A stretch of DNA of 64,000 bases from Nonomuraea fuscirosea (GCF_003001935.1 NZ_PVNG01000001.1:558001-622000); one strand, 5' to 3'. Positions 7,781 to 16,862 are shown, counted from the first letter of the stretch. Notes: generated by a model not told the origin, from the letters alone. Translations and numbers: made by a program.

Positions 7781-9562
7781 TCACACCAGGGTGACGGGAA
7801 CGTCGGCAGGACAGGCGCGCAGCTCCTCGCCCAGGGCCTTCGCCTGCGGGTCCATCCGCGGACTCGCCGCCACGCCGCGGCCGAGCAGCCCGTGGACGAC
7901 GAAGTTGAGCGCGTTGACGTTGGGCAGCGGATGACGGTCGATCCGGTACGGCGCCAGGCCGGGCAGCAGCTCCTTGAGCCGTTCGACCGTCAGGTGACCC
8001 GCCAGCCACGCGTAACGCTCGTGGGTGTCGGCCCACACGCCCAGGTTGGCGTTGCCGCCCTTGTCCCCGGACCGCGCACCGGCCACCCGGCCCAGCGGGA
8101 TCCGCACGGTCTCCGCTTCTCCGGCGGGCTCCGCCGCCGGAGAAGCCGCGTGTGCGCCGGCGGCTGCGGACACGGTCGGTGCGAGGGAGACGGCCGGCGT
8201 TGCGGGGTCGGCTTGCGCGACGGAGGCGACGGAGGTGGCCGGCGTTTCCGCCAGATCCGCCGGTTCCGGCGTGGCCGGTGTCTCCGGTGGTGTGAACGGC
8301 AGTTCCTCCCCGTCCACGAAGACCCGCGCCCGCACCTCCGACGCCGGAACCAGCACCGGCCAGTACACCCCGTACGCCGACGCGTTCCCGGGCGGTGTCA
8401 GCCCGTAGAAGCCCGGATAGCTGGCCAGCCCCGTCTCCACCACGGCCGAGGAGAAGGCGCGGCCCGCCGTGCGCTCGTCGGCGGACATCACCGTGATCCG
8501 CAGCAGCCCCGAGTCCGTCAGCGTCACGTCCACCTCGTCGAACGACTCCCGCGGGATCCGCGCCCACAGGGCCTCCTCCGCCACCCGCGCCTTGGCCGGC
8601 AGGTCCAGGCCCGTCAGCACGAGCGTCATCGTGTTGCGGTAACCGCCGAGGTAGTTGACGGCCACCTTGAGCGTGCCGGGCGGCGGCTCGCCGCGGACGC
8701 CGGAGATCAGCACCCGATCGGGCCCGTCGTCCGAGAGCGTGATCGTGTCGAACCTGGCCGTCACGTCGGGGCCCAGGTAGCGGGGGCCGCCCAGTTCGTA
8801 CACGAGCTGCGCCGTGACCGTGCCGACCGAGACGAGCCCGCCCGTGCCGGGATGCTTGGTGATCACGCTGGAGCCGTCGGCCCGCAGCTCGGCCAGCGGG
8901 AACCCGCAGTGCGCGAGGTCGGGCACGTCCTGGAAGAAGGCGTAGTTGCCGCCCGTGGCCTGGCAGCCGCACTCGATCACGTGCCCCGCCACCACCGACC
9001 CGGCCAGCGGATCGAGGTCGTCGGGACCCCACCCGTACCGCCAGATGCCCGGCCCCGTCACCAGCGCCGCGTCCGTCACCCGGCCCGTCACGACCACGTC
9101 CGCCCCCGCCGACAGCGCGGCGGCGATCGGCCGGCCGCCGAGGTAGGCGTTGGCGGTCAGCGGAGTGGCCTCCAGGCGTTCGCCGGTGTCGGCGTTGACC
9201 AGGTCGAGCGGCCGGCCGGTGAGGTCGTCGCCGGTCACGTGCGACACGGAGGGCGACAGGCCGAGGCGTCCGGCCAGCTCGTGCACGGCCCGCGCGCAGC
9301 CCGCCGGGTCGAGCCCGCCCGCGTTCGTCACGATCTTGATGCCCCGGTCGAGGCAGGTGCCGAGCACCTCTTCGAGCTGGCGCAGGAACGTCGGCGCGTA
9401 GCCGGGACGGCCCTTGAGCCGGTTCCCGGCCAGGATGAGCATCGTCAGCTCGGCCAGCCAGTCGCCGGTCAGCACGTCGATCGGCCCGCCCTCGACCATC
9501 TCCCTGGCCGCGGAGAGGCGGTCGCCGTAGAAACCGCTGCAGTTCGCGATGCGCAGCACCAT
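7781..9562 (-). CDS. atuA: AtuA-like protein (DUF1446 with C-terminal AtuA domain)
   Basis: 593-residue protein of the acyclic terpene utilisation AtuA family. The N-terminal DUF1446 domain (about residues 1-430) starts MVLRIANCSGFYGDR and includes TNAGGLDP and VVVTGRVTDAALV. A linker of about 60 residues rich in Ala, Pro and Thr joins it to a C-terminal domain of about 110 residues (ARSGDKGGNANLGVW). The ATG at 9562 lies 2 bases after the hydratase stop, so the genes are coupled. In Pseudomonas, AtuA is needed for citronellol/geraniol breakdown through carboxylation of an isoprenoid CoA ester; the enzymatic step is unclear. Here it sits with a carboxylase pair and a hydratase, as in atu clusters. 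Confidence 0.85.
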   Translation of the reverse strand: MVLRIANCSGFYGDRLSAAREMVEGGPIDVLTGDWLAELTMLILAGNRLKGRPGYAPTFLRQLEEVLGTCLDRGIKIVTNAGGLDPAGCARAVHELAGRLGLSPSVSHVTGDDLTGRPLDLVNADTGERLEATPLTANAYLGGRPIAAALSAGADVVVTGRVTDAALVTGPGIWRYGWGPDDLDPLAGSVVAGHVIECGCQATGGNYAFFQDVPDLAHCGFPLAELRADGSSVITKHPGTGGLVSVGTVTAQLVYELGGPRYLGPDVTARFDTITLSDDGPDRVLISGVRGEPPPGTLKVAVNYLGGYRNTMTLVLTGLDLPAKARVAEEALWARIPRESFDEVDVTLTDSGLLRITVMSADERTAGRAFSSAVVETGLASYPGFYGLTPPGNASAYGVYWPVLVPASEVRARVFVDGEELPFTPPETPATPEPADLAETPATSVASVAQADPATPAVSLAPTVSAAAGAHAASPAAEPAGEAETVRIPLGRVAGARSGDKGGNANLGVWADTHERYAWLAGHLTVERLKELLPGLAPYRIDRHPLPNVNALNFVVHGLLGRGVAASPRMDPQAKALGEELRACPADVPVTLV

Positions 9563-9564
9563 GC

Positions 9565-10338
9565 TCAGCCCTGCGGCGGGACCCACTTGGGGGCCCTCTT
9601 GTCCATGAACGCGGCGATGCCCTCCTGGCCCTCGTCCGAGGTGAAGCGTTCGGCCGACAGCTCGGTCATCCGGCCCAGCCCGTCGCGGAACGACATCGCG
9701 GGCACCTCCCTGACCAGCCGCTTGGTGATCGCCAGCGCCTCGGGGCCGCCCTTGATCAGCATCCCGGTGTAGTGGGCGACGACCGCGTCCAGCTCGTCCT
9801 CGGGGACGGCGCGCGACAGCAGCCCGATCTCCGCCGCCCGCGCCGCGTCGAACACCTCGCCGGTCAGGAAGTACTCGGCCGCCGCGCGGGCGTTCAGCCT
9901 CCTGAGCACGGGCACGGCGATCATGGCCGGCGCGACCCCGAGCCGTACCTCGGTGAACGCGAACGACGCCGTCAGCGGCGCGACGGCGAAGTCGCAGGCG
10001 GCCACCAGCCCCAGGCCCCCGGCCCGCGCGGTGCCGTTGAGCCGGCAGACGACCGGCTTGGGGCTGTCCCAGATCAGTTCGAGGACCTCGGGGAACGACG
10101 CCGTCACCGGCGCGTCGGTGCTTCCCGCGCGCTGCTCCTTGAGGTCGGCCCCCGAGCAGAACACCTTGCCGGTGGCCGTCAGCACGATCACCCTGACCTC
10201 CGGCTTGGCCAGCGCCCAGCTCAGCCGGTCCGACAGCTGGGCGAGCAGGCGCGAGGACAGGGCGTTGCGGTTGGGCGGCGAGTCCAGCGTGATCGTCGCG
10301 ACGCCCCCCGCCAGGTCCTTGTGCACCAGGTCCGTCAT
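9565..10338 (-). CDS. enoyl-CoA hydratase/isomerase (LiuC/AtuE-like)
   Basis: 257-residue crotonase-fold enzyme expected to hydrate a branched enoyl-CoA made by the neighbouring carboxylase. The oxyanion segments are KVFCSGADLKE and ARAGGLGLVAACD. The Glu matching crotonase Glu164 appears in FTEVRLGV, but the position of the other catalytic Glu (144) is Gly in AGGLGL. Such a Gly fits branched-substrate hydratases better than classical crotonase, from memory of the family. ATG 10338 overlaps the biotin carboxylase stop (ATGA), and its stop nearly touches AtuA. Confidence 0.85.
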   Translation of the reverse strand: MTDLVHKDLAGGVATITLDSPPNRNALSSRLLAQLSDRLSWALAKPEVRVIVLTATGKVFCSGADLKEQRAGSTDAPVTASFPEVLELIWDSPKPVVCRLNGTARAGGLGLVAACDFAVAPLTASFAFTEVRLGVAPAMIAVPVLRRLNARAAAEYFLTGEVFDAARAAEIGLLSRAVPEDELDAVVAHYTGMLIKGGPEALAITKRLVREVPAMSFRDGLGRMTELSAERFTSDEGQEGIAAFMDKRAPKWVPPQG

Positions 10339-12458
10339 GAGTCCCCCTCTTCGATGACCGCCAGCACCGCTCCCGCGTCGACCTGGCGGCCCTTCTCCAC
10401 GTGTACGGCGGCCACCACGCCGTCGGCCGGCGCGGCGATCCGATGCTCCATCTTCATCGCCTCAAGGACGAGGACCTCCTGGCCCTTGGTCACCCGGTCG
10501 CCCGGCTCCACCTCGACCCGCAGCACGCTACCCGGCATAGGAGCAAGGAGTGAGCCGGGGGCGACCTGGTCGGCGGGTTCGGGCAGGCGGGGGAGCGGGG
10601 TCAGCTCGGCGTGGCCGTCGGCGTGGTCGACGCAGACCTTCCCGTCGGGGTAGCGCGCCACGTCGAAGGCGTGCCGGACGCGGTCCCGCTCCAGCACCAC
10701 CCCGTCGGGCTCCGCCCGGACGACCGTGACGCCCGGGGGCAGCGGGTCGTAGACGACGTCCTCCTCGATCTCGGCGAAGCGGGTACGGCGCGGCTGGGAA
10801 CGGACGTTGCGCCACCCGCCGGGCAGCCCACCGAGCACTCTGGCCCTGCGCCGGTTGCCCGCGGCGACGGCCAGAGCAGCCGCCAGCACCGCCAGTTCCT
10901 CCGCCCCGCCCACGGAACCAGCACCACCGCCCGACGCGGCATCGCTGCTCAGTCCGGCACCGCTGCTCAGCTCGCCACCGCCGTCCGGGCCGGCACCGCC
11001 GTCGGCGGCGGGGGTGTCAGAGGTGGGGTTGCCGGGCGTGGGGCTGGGGTGGAGGGGGCCGCCGGGGGCGAGGAAGGCGGTGTGCGTGTCGCCGGCCAAG
11101 AACTCCCGATTCGTCAGGATATTTACCAGTAAATCTCGATTGGTGGTGAGGCCGTGCAGTCGTGCCCCGCGCAGCGCCGTCACCAGTTTCCGCACCGCCT
11201 GCTCCCGCGTGGCCCCGTGCGCGATCACCTTGGCCAGCATCGCGTCGTAGTAGGGCGACACCACGGACCCGGACTCCACCCCGGAATCCACCCGTACGTC
11301 GCCGGCGATCTCGAACCGCCGCAACACACCCGACTGCGGCACGTACGCGGAGTCCTCGGCGTACAGCCGCGCCTCGACCGCCCACCCGGCCGGCTCCGGC
11401 GGGACGGACGGCAGCGCCGCCCCCTCGGCCACCTCCAGCTGCAGCCGCACCAGATCGACCCCGTGCACCAGCTCGGTCACCGGATGCTCGACCTGGAGCC
11501 GGGTGTTCATCTCCAGGAACGCCACCCGTTCCCCGTCGACCAGGAACTCCACCGTGCCCGCGCCCACGTAGCCGATCTCGCGGGCGGCGCGGACGGCGGC
11601 GTCGTGCAGCAGCTCCCGCGTGCCGGGGGAGATGCCGGGAGCGGGGCACTCCTCGATCACCTTCTGGTGCCGCCGCTGCACGCTGCACTCGCGCTCGCCC
11701 AGCGCCCACACGGTCCCGTGCTGATCGGCCAGCACCTGGACCTCGACGTGCCTGGCCCGCTCCAGCAGCGGCTCGGCGAAGACCGTGCCGTCGCCGAAGG
11801 CGGCCGCCGCCTCCCGCCGCGCCGACTCCACCTCCCGCGCCAGCTCACCCGCCGCCCGCACGACACGCATCCCGCGCCCGCCCCCGCCCGCGGACGCCTT
11901 CACCAGCAGCGGAAACTCCACGGGCACGGGCGCCGGAGCGGACGCAGGGTCGGACATCGGGTCGGACGCAGGGTCGGACGTCGGGTCGGTCGGAGCATCG
12001 GACGCCGGAGCGGACGCGGGATCGGGCACGGTCACGGCGGCGGGGCCGGACAGGTCGTACGAGGGCAGCACGGGCACGCCGGCCGCCGCCATCAGCCGCT
12101 TGGCCCCGATCTTGACGCCCATGGCCGCGATGGCCTCGGGCGGCGGGCCGATCCACACCAGCCCGGCATCGATGACGGCTCGGGCGAAGTCGGCGTTCTC
12201 CGACAGAAAGCCGTATCCGGGGTGGACCGCGTCCGCTCCGGTGGCCGTACAGGCCGCCAGGATCGCCGCTGCGTCCAGATAGGTCTCCGCGGGGTGCGCA
12301 CCGGGCAGACGTACCGCCAGGTCCGCCTCGGCCACGTGAGGCGCGTCCGCGTCGGGGTCGGAGAAGAGCGCGACCGTGGAGACGCCGAGCTCCCGGCAGG
12401 TACGGAAGATCCGGCGGGCGATCTCGCCCCGGTTCGCGACGAGCAGGCGGTTGATCAC
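10335..12458 (-). CDS. acyl-CoA carboxylase biotin carboxylase/BCCP subunit
   Basis: 707-residue alpha subunit of an acyl-CoA carboxylase; it carboxylates its own biotin with ATP and bicarbonate. Order: biotin carboxylase N-domain (1-125), ATP-grasp (KASAGGGGRGMR, EMNTRLQVEHPVTE), BC C-domain, a long linker, and a biotinyl domain with LEAMKMEH (biotinyl Lys near 669). GTG 12458 overlaps the carboxyltransferase stop (GTGA). Two odd segments stand out: an Asp/Pro/Ser/Ala-rich insertion at about 144-180 just before the glycine-rich ATP loop, and a Gly/Ser/Ala-rich linker at about 505-555. Context suggests geranyl-CoA, methylcrotonyl-CoA or a similar substrate. Confidence 0.9.
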   Translation of the reverse strand: MINRLLVANRGEIARRIFRTCRELGVSTVALFSDPDADAPHVAEADLAVRLPGAHPAETYLDAAAILAACTATGADAVHPGYGFLSENADFARAVIDAGLVWIGPPPEAIAAMGVKIGAKRLMAAAGVPVLPSYDLSGPAAVTVPDPASAPASDAPTDPTSDPASDPMSDPASAPAPVPVEFPLLVKASAGGGGRGMRVVRAAGELAREVESARREAAAAFGDGTVFAEPLLERARHVEVQVLADQHGTVWALGERECSVQRRHQKVIEECPAPGISPGTRELLHDAAVRAAREIGYVGAGTVEFLVDGERVAFLEMNTRLQVEHPVTELVHGVDLVRLQLEVAEGAALPSVPPEPAGWAVEARLYAEDSAYVPQSGVLRRFEIAGDVRVDSGVESGSVVSPYYDAMLAKVIAHGATREQAVRKLVTALRGARLHGLTTNRDLLVNILTNREFLAGDTHTAFLAPGGPLHPSPTPGNPTSDTPAADGGAGPDGGGELSSGAGLSSDAASGGGAGSVGGAEELAVLAAALAVAAGNRRRARVLGGLPGGWRNVRSQPRRTRFAEIEEDVVYDPLPPGVTVVRAEPDGVVLERDRVRHAFDVARYPDGKVCVDHADGHAELTPLPRLPEPADQVAPGSLLAPMPGSVLRVEVEPGDRVTKGQEVLVLEAMKMEHRIAAPADGVVAAVHVEKGRQVDAGAVLAVIEEGDS

Positions 12459-14047
12459 GGGCGGAACACCCCGAACCCGGCCGGCTCCGGCTCCGGCGCG
12501 CTGTTGATCGCCGACAGGCACAGGCCCAGCACGGTACGCGTGTCGCGCGGGTCGATCACCCCGTCGTCGTACAGGCGCCCAGACAGGAAGAAGGCCAGCG
12601 ACTCGGCCTCGATCCGTTCCTCCACCATCGCCCGCATCGCGGCGTCCGCCTCCTCGTCGTAGACCTGGCCCTTCGCCAGCGCCGAGGCCCGTCCCACGAT
12701 GGACATCACCCCGGCCAGCTGCGCCGGCCCCATCACCGCCGATTTGGCGCTGGGCCAGCTGAACAGGAAGCGGGGATCGTAGGCCCGCCCGCACATCCCG
12801 TAGTTCCCCGCCCCGTACGAGGCGCCCATCACGACCGTCAGATGCGGCACCGTCGAGTTGGACACCGCGTTGATCATCATCGCGCCGTGCTTGATGATGC
12901 CGCCCTGCTCGTAGTCCTTGCCGACCATGTAGCCGGTCGTGTTCTGCAGGAAGAGCAGCGGTGTGCGCGACTGGTTCGCCAGCTGGATGAACTGCGCGGC
13001 CTTCTGCGACTCCTCGCTGAACAGCACGCCGCGCGCGTTGGCCAGCACGCCCACCGGATAACCGTGGATCTTCGCCCACCCGGTCACCAGCGAGGCCCCG
13101 TACAGCGGCTTGAACTCGTCGAACTCGCTCCCGTCGGCCACCCTGGCGATCACCTCGCGCGGGTCGAACGGCACCTTGAGATCCTCAGGCACGATCCCGA
13201 GCAGCTCGTCGGCCGCGTACACCGGCTCCCGCACCGGCCCGTCCGGGACGAAGCCGCGCTTGCGCCAGCCGAGCGAGGCGATGATCCGCCGCCCGATCCG
13301 CAGCGCGTCGAGCTCGTCCACGGCCAGGTGGTCGGCCAGCCCGCTGATCCTGGCGTGCATCTCCGCGCCGCCGAGCGACTCGTCGTCGGACTCCTCGCCG
13401 GTCGCCATCTTGACCAGCGGCGGCCCGCCGAGGAACACCTTGGCCCGCTCCCGCACCATCACCACGTGGTCGCTCATTCCGGGCACGTAGGCCCCGCCGG
13501 CCGTGGAGTTGCCGAAGACCAGCGCGACCGTCGGCACCCCGGCCGCCGACAGCCGGGTCAGGTCGCGGAAGATCTGGCCGCCGGGGATGAAGATCTCCTT
13601 CTGCGTGGGCAGGTCCGCGCCGCCGCTCTCGACGAGATTGACGTACGGGAGCCGGTTGCGCAGCGCGATCTCCGCCGCGCGCAGCGACTTCTTCAGCGTC
13701 CACGGGTTGGAGGCGCCGCCGCGGACCGTGGGGTCGTTCGCGGTGATCACGCACTCGACGTCCTCGATCACCCCGATCCCGGACACCACGCTCGCCCCGA
13801 CGGGGAACTCGCTGCCCCACGCCGCCAGCGGCGACAGCTCAAGGAAGGGGGAGTCGGGGTCGACGAGCAGCTCGATCCGCTCCCTGGCGAGCAGCTTGCC
13901 GCGGGCGCGATGGCGCTCGACGTACTTCTGGCCGCCGCCGGCCACCGCCTTGGACTGCTCGGCGTCGAGCTCGGCCAGCCTGGTCAGCATCGCCTCGCGG
14001 CGCAGCCGGTAGTCCTCGCTGTCCGTGTCGAGCCTGCTCCTGATCAC
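12455..14047 (-). CDS. acyl-CoA carboxylase carboxyltransferase (beta) subunit
   Basis: 530-residue carboxyltransferase of the methylcrotonyl/geranyl-CoA carboxylase type (AccD1/LiuB/AtuC-like). Two crotonase-like halves are seen, with oxyanion-type glycine clusters in GNSTAGGAYVPGMSDH and GASYGAGNYGMCGRAYDP, and the LQNTTGYMVGKDYEQGGI stretch typical of this branch. GTG 14047 is chosen over the upstream ATG 14077 because GGAGGAG lies 5 bases before it. It is the first gene of a four-gene leftward operon with the biotin subunit, hydratase and AtuA. Substrate choice between leucine and isoprenoid catabolism is not settled; AtuA favours isoprenoids. Confidence 0.9.
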   Translation of the reverse strand: MIRSRLDTDSEDYRLRREAMLTRLAELDAEQSKAVAGGGQKYVERHRARGKLLARERIELLVDPDSPFLELSPLAAWGSEFPVGASVVSGIGVIEDVECVITANDPTVRGGASNPWTLKKSLRAAEIALRNRLPYVNLVESGGADLPTQKEIFIPGGQIFRDLTRLSAAGVPTVALVFGNSTAGGAYVPGMSDHVVMVRERAKVFLGGPPLVKMATGEESDDESLGGAEMHARISGLADHLAVDELDALRIGRRIIASLGWRKRGFVPDGPVREPVYAADELLGIVPEDLKVPFDPREVIARVADGSEFDEFKPLYGASLVTGWAKIHGYPVGVLANARGVLFSEESQKAAQFIQLANQSRTPLLFLQNTTGYMVGKDYEQGGIIKHGAMMINAVSNSTVPHLTVVMGASYGAGNYGMCGRAYDPRFLFSWPSAKSAVMGPAQLAGVMSIVGRASALAKGQVYDEEADAAMRAMVEERIEAESLAFFLSGRLYDDGVIDPRDTRTVLGLCLSAINSAPEPEPAGFGVFRP

Positions 14048-14120
14048 GCGCACTCCTCCGGCAGAGCCGACGATCATGTGGTGAGCACGCTAGCGCAGCC
14101 CGGTGCCCCCGGCACAGAGC

Positions 14121-14150
14121 GAGCCGCCGCCCGATGACGGGCGACGGCTC
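14121..14150 (-). terminator. strong stem-loop between kinase and carboxylase operon
   Basis: GAGCCG-C-CGCCCG / CGGGCG-A-CGGCTC forms two 6-bp helices around a single mismatch with an ATGA loop. It lies downstream of the kinase gene and upstream of the carboxyltransferase, both read leftward, so it should end kinase transcription. The 334-base gap 14048-14381 otherwise holds only the two repeat arrays listed next; no gene is seen in it. Confidence 0.65.
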
Positions 14151-14211
14151 GTGAACGGGGCACCACTCGTCCCGCTCGGACGCACGGATCGGGTCGCCCA
14201 AGAGCCGGCCG

Positions 14212-14264
14212 CCCAGGACCCGGGCTCCCAGGACCCGGGCTCCCAGGACCCGGGCTCCCAGGAT
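14212..14264. repeat. 15-bp tandem repeat, three copies plus part of a fourth
   Basis: The unit CCCAGGACCCGGGCT is repeated perfectly at 14212-14226, 14227-14241 and 14242-14256, then fades at 14264. Each unit contains CCCGGG, so the array could fold on itself. It adjoins the 44-bp array downstream of the kinase stop. Confidence 0.8.
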
Positions 14265-14265
14265 C

Positions 14266-14389
14266 AGGTGCCCGAGACCAGGTGTGCCCGGGGTCAGGTG
14301 CTCGAGGTCAGGTGCCCGAGACCAGGTGTGCCCGGGGTCAGGTGCTCGAGGTCAGGTGCCCGAGACCAGGTGTGCCCGGGGTCAGGTGC
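14266..14389. repeat. 44-bp tandem repeat overlapping the kinase stop codon
   Basis: Two perfect 44-bp units (14266-14309, 14310-14353) and a 36-bp third copy (14354-14389) begin AGGTGCCCGAGACCAGGTG. The third copy contains the kinase gene's last codons and TGA (14384-14382), so the gene end itself appears to have been duplicated outward. Confidence 0.85.
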
Positions 14390-16862
14390 AGTGGCTCCAG
14401 CCGGACTTCCACGAGGTCTTGTGCCACGTGCCGCCCCAGATGACGCACTTCTTCTTGGCGGCCAGGCGGACGGGACCGGCGTACGAGGTGAACTTGCCCG
14501 GGTTGCTCCCGCTGGAGCCGCCCTTGACCTGGAGGATCGCGTTCATGTTCACCTTGCCGGGGATCACCATGCGCGAGATGGTGACCACGCAGTTCTTGCC
14601 CGCGCCGGCGTGGTAGAGCAGGTACGTCGTGGCGCCCTCGCCCAGCTTGTGCGAGTTGATCACCTTGTATCCGGCGCCGCACACCCCGACCGGCGTGGCC
14701 GTGTTGGGCTTCAGCGGCGGCTGCGACGGCTTGGCCGGCTGGTCGGTGGCCTTCCCCTGCTCGTCGAACGGCCGGGTCGACGGATCGGGATCCGGCTCGA
14801 CCATGTTCCTGCTCTTCTTCTTGGTCGGCGTGGCCTGCGGCCGGCTCGTGGTGGTCTGCGGCCGGGGAGCCTGCGTGGCCGGGTTGGGCACCTGGGCGAC
14901 GGGCTCCCTGGTGGGCTTGCGCGTCTTCTTCTCCTCGATGTCCAGGGTGGGGACAGGAGGCGTGCTGTCCGTCGGGATCGGCACGGACTCGGGCGGCTCG
15001 CCCGGCTGTCCCGCGCCGGAGCCGCCGTCGGGCTCGCTGGTGTTGCCCACGGCGACGACCGGGACCTCCTTGCCGCTGTTCGCCTGGACGACGACCGCGC
15101 CGGCCACGACGAGCAGCGCGGCCGCGGCGGCGCCGGAGAGAGCGAGGGTCAGCGTACGACGCTGCTTGGCGGGCACCCCGTCACCGGACTGCCCACCGGC
15201 ACCGGGCCCACCAGCACCATGACCGGCGCCAGGACCACCCGAACCAGGACCACCGGCCCCTGGACCACCGGCACTAGGACCGGCGCCAGGACCACCGATC
15301 CCAGGACCACTGACACCGGGCCCGCCCGCGCCATGACGGGCGCCGGGTCCTCCGGGGTGGCCTGGTCCGCCGGGGAAGGGGCCGCCGGGCGGAACGCCGG
15401 GGCCGTGTGGCATCCCGGACGCCTGCATCCCGATCCCACCCTGGGCGGGACCGTGCGGCGGCTGCGGAGCGCCGGGCGGGAAGCCGCCGGGCTGCTGTGC
15501 CCCGAACGCCCCACCGGCCTGACCGCCCTGCCCCATGCCCGCCTGCGCTCCGGGCGCCATGCCCGCCTGGGGTCCGCCCTGAGCCGCGCCCTGCGGTCCG
15601 GCCTGCGGTGTGCCAAGCGGTCCGGCCTGAGCCGCGCCCTGCGGTCCGGCCTGCGGTGTGCCAAGCGGTCCGGCCTGCGGCGCACCGGCCAGGGGAGCGC
15701 CCTGGCCGCCGTGCGGCGCGCCCGCCTGAGCCCCGGCCTGGGGCGCGTGCCCTGCGGGACCGCCCTGCGCGGCGGCGGCCGCGTGGCCGTAGTCGCCCGT
15801 CTGCGGCGGCGCCACGGACTGCGGACCCGTCTGCTGCGGGCCGCCCACCGCGACGGGGCCGGTCGGCTGGTGCCAGGGACCGGGGTAGTTGTCCTGCGCG
15901 GAGCCGGCCGCACCACCGCTGCCGCCGGCGCCCTTCGGACCGCCGGCGCCACCCGCGCCGCCGCCCGCGTGAGCCGCGGCGGCACCCGCCGCGGCTGCGC
16001 CGGCCGTCTTCTGCCGGCCCGTGATCGGCTCGACGGCCGCGTTGGGGGCCGGCTGGCCGGTCAGGTGCACGATCAGCTCGTCGGCGCTGGGCCGCTGGGC
16101 CGGGTCCTTCGACAGACAGGCGGCCACCAGGTCCCCGAGGACCCCGCCCTCCATCTGCTCCAGCTCCGGCTCCTCGTTGAGGATCCGGTTCATCACGACG
16201 GGGATCGAGTCGGCGCCGAACGCGGGCTTGCCCGTCGCGGCGAACACCATCGTGACGCCCCACGCGAAGACGTCGGCCGCCTCGGACACCGCCGCCCCGC
16301 TGAGCTGCTCGGGCGCCAGGTACGAAGGCGTCCCCATGGCCATGCCGGTGGCGGTCGCGCCGGGGGAGTCGAGGGCGCGGGCGATGCCGAAGTCGATCAC
16401 GACGGGACCCTCGGGCCCCATGAGGACGTTGGCGGGCTTGAAGTCGCGGTGCAGAATCCCGGCGCGGTGGATGGCCGCGAGCGCGGTGGCCGTACTGATC
16501 GCCAGGCGTTCGAGCGCCGCGCCCCGCCGCGGCCCCTCGTTGATCACGAGCTCCCGCAGCGACGGCCCCGGGACGTACTCGCTCACGATGTACGGCCGGC
16601 TCCCGTCGAGGTCGGCGTGCAGCACTGGAGCGGTGCAGAACCTGGCCACCCGCTGGGCCACCGCCACCTCGCGCAGGAACCGCGTCCTGGCGTCGGTGTC
16701 GGCCACCAGAGCGTGGTGCAGCAGCTTGACCGCGACCTGCTCACCGGAGTCGCTCTTGCCGAGATAGACAACGCCCTGGCCGCCCTCGCCGAGCCGGGCG
16801 ACGATGTCGAACGCCCCCAGCCGCCGCGGGTCGTCCGCCGCCAACGGCTGGAACTGATTCAC
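14382..16862 (-). CDS. membrane Ser/Thr protein kinase with SapA-like extracellular domain
   Basis: 826-residue eukaryotic-type kinase. The kinase domain (1-280) is complete: GEGGQG at 25-30, Lys46, HRDFKPAN with catalytic Asp140, DFG 157-159, APEQ near 184. A 290-residue Gly/Pro/Ala/Gln-rich juxtamembrane region follows, including a duplicated 16-residue unit AGPLGTPQAGPQGAAQ. One transmembrane helix lies at about 569-591. The extracellular part has a Pro/Thr-rich stalk and a C-terminal 99-residue domain with four Cys (728, 758, 806, 825). That domain resembles Streptomyces spore-associated protein A (CGAGYKVINSH, YLLYHAGAGKNCVVT, SYAGPV, CVIWGG). The start is GTG 16862 with a weak ribosome site. 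Ligand sensing through this domain is inference. Confidence 0.88.
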   Translation of the reverse strand: MNQFQPLAADDPRRLGAFDIVARLGEGGQGVVYLGKSDSGEQVAVKLLHHALVADTDARTRFLREVAVAQRVARFCTAPVLHADLDGSRPYIVSEYVPGPSLRELVINEGPRRGAALERLAISTATALAAIHRAGILHRDFKPANVLMGPEGPVVIDFGIARALDSPGATATGMAMGTPSYLAPEQLSGAAVSEAADVFAWGVTMVFAATGKPAFGADSIPVVMNRILNEEPELEQMEGGVLGDLVAACLSKDPAQRPSADELIVHLTGQPAPNAAVEPITGRQKTAGAAAAGAAAAHAGGGAGGAGGPKGAGGSGGAAGSAQDNYPGPWHQPTGPVAVGGPQQTGPQSVAPPQTGDYGHAAAAAQGGPAGHAPQAGAQAGAPHGGQGAPLAGAPQAGPLGTPQAGPQGAAQAGPLGTPQAGPQGAAQGGPQAGMAPGAQAGMGQGGQAGGAFGAQQPGGFPPGAPQPPHGPAQGGIGMQASGMPHGPGVPPGGPFPGGPGHPGGPGARHGAGGPGVSGPGIGGPGAGPSAGGPGAGGPGSGGPGAGHGAGGPGAGGQSGDGVPAKQRRTLTLALSGAAAAALLVVAGAVVVQANSGKEVPVVAVGNTSEPDGGSGAGQPGEPPESVPIPTDSTPPVPTLDIEEKKTRKPTREPVAQVPNPATQAPRPQTTTSRPQATPTKKKSRNMVEPDPDPSTRPFDEQGKATDQPAKPSQPPLKPNTATPVGVCGAGYKVINSHKLGEGATTYLLYHAGAGKNCVVTISRMVIPGKVNMNAILQVKGGSSGSNPGKFTSYAGPVRLAAKKKCVIWGGTWHKTSWKSGWSHCT

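Noticed and set aside
14212..14389. CRISPR-like array
   Set aside because: The repeats are directly adjacent with no unique spacers and no cas genes are near; they are simple tandem duplications.
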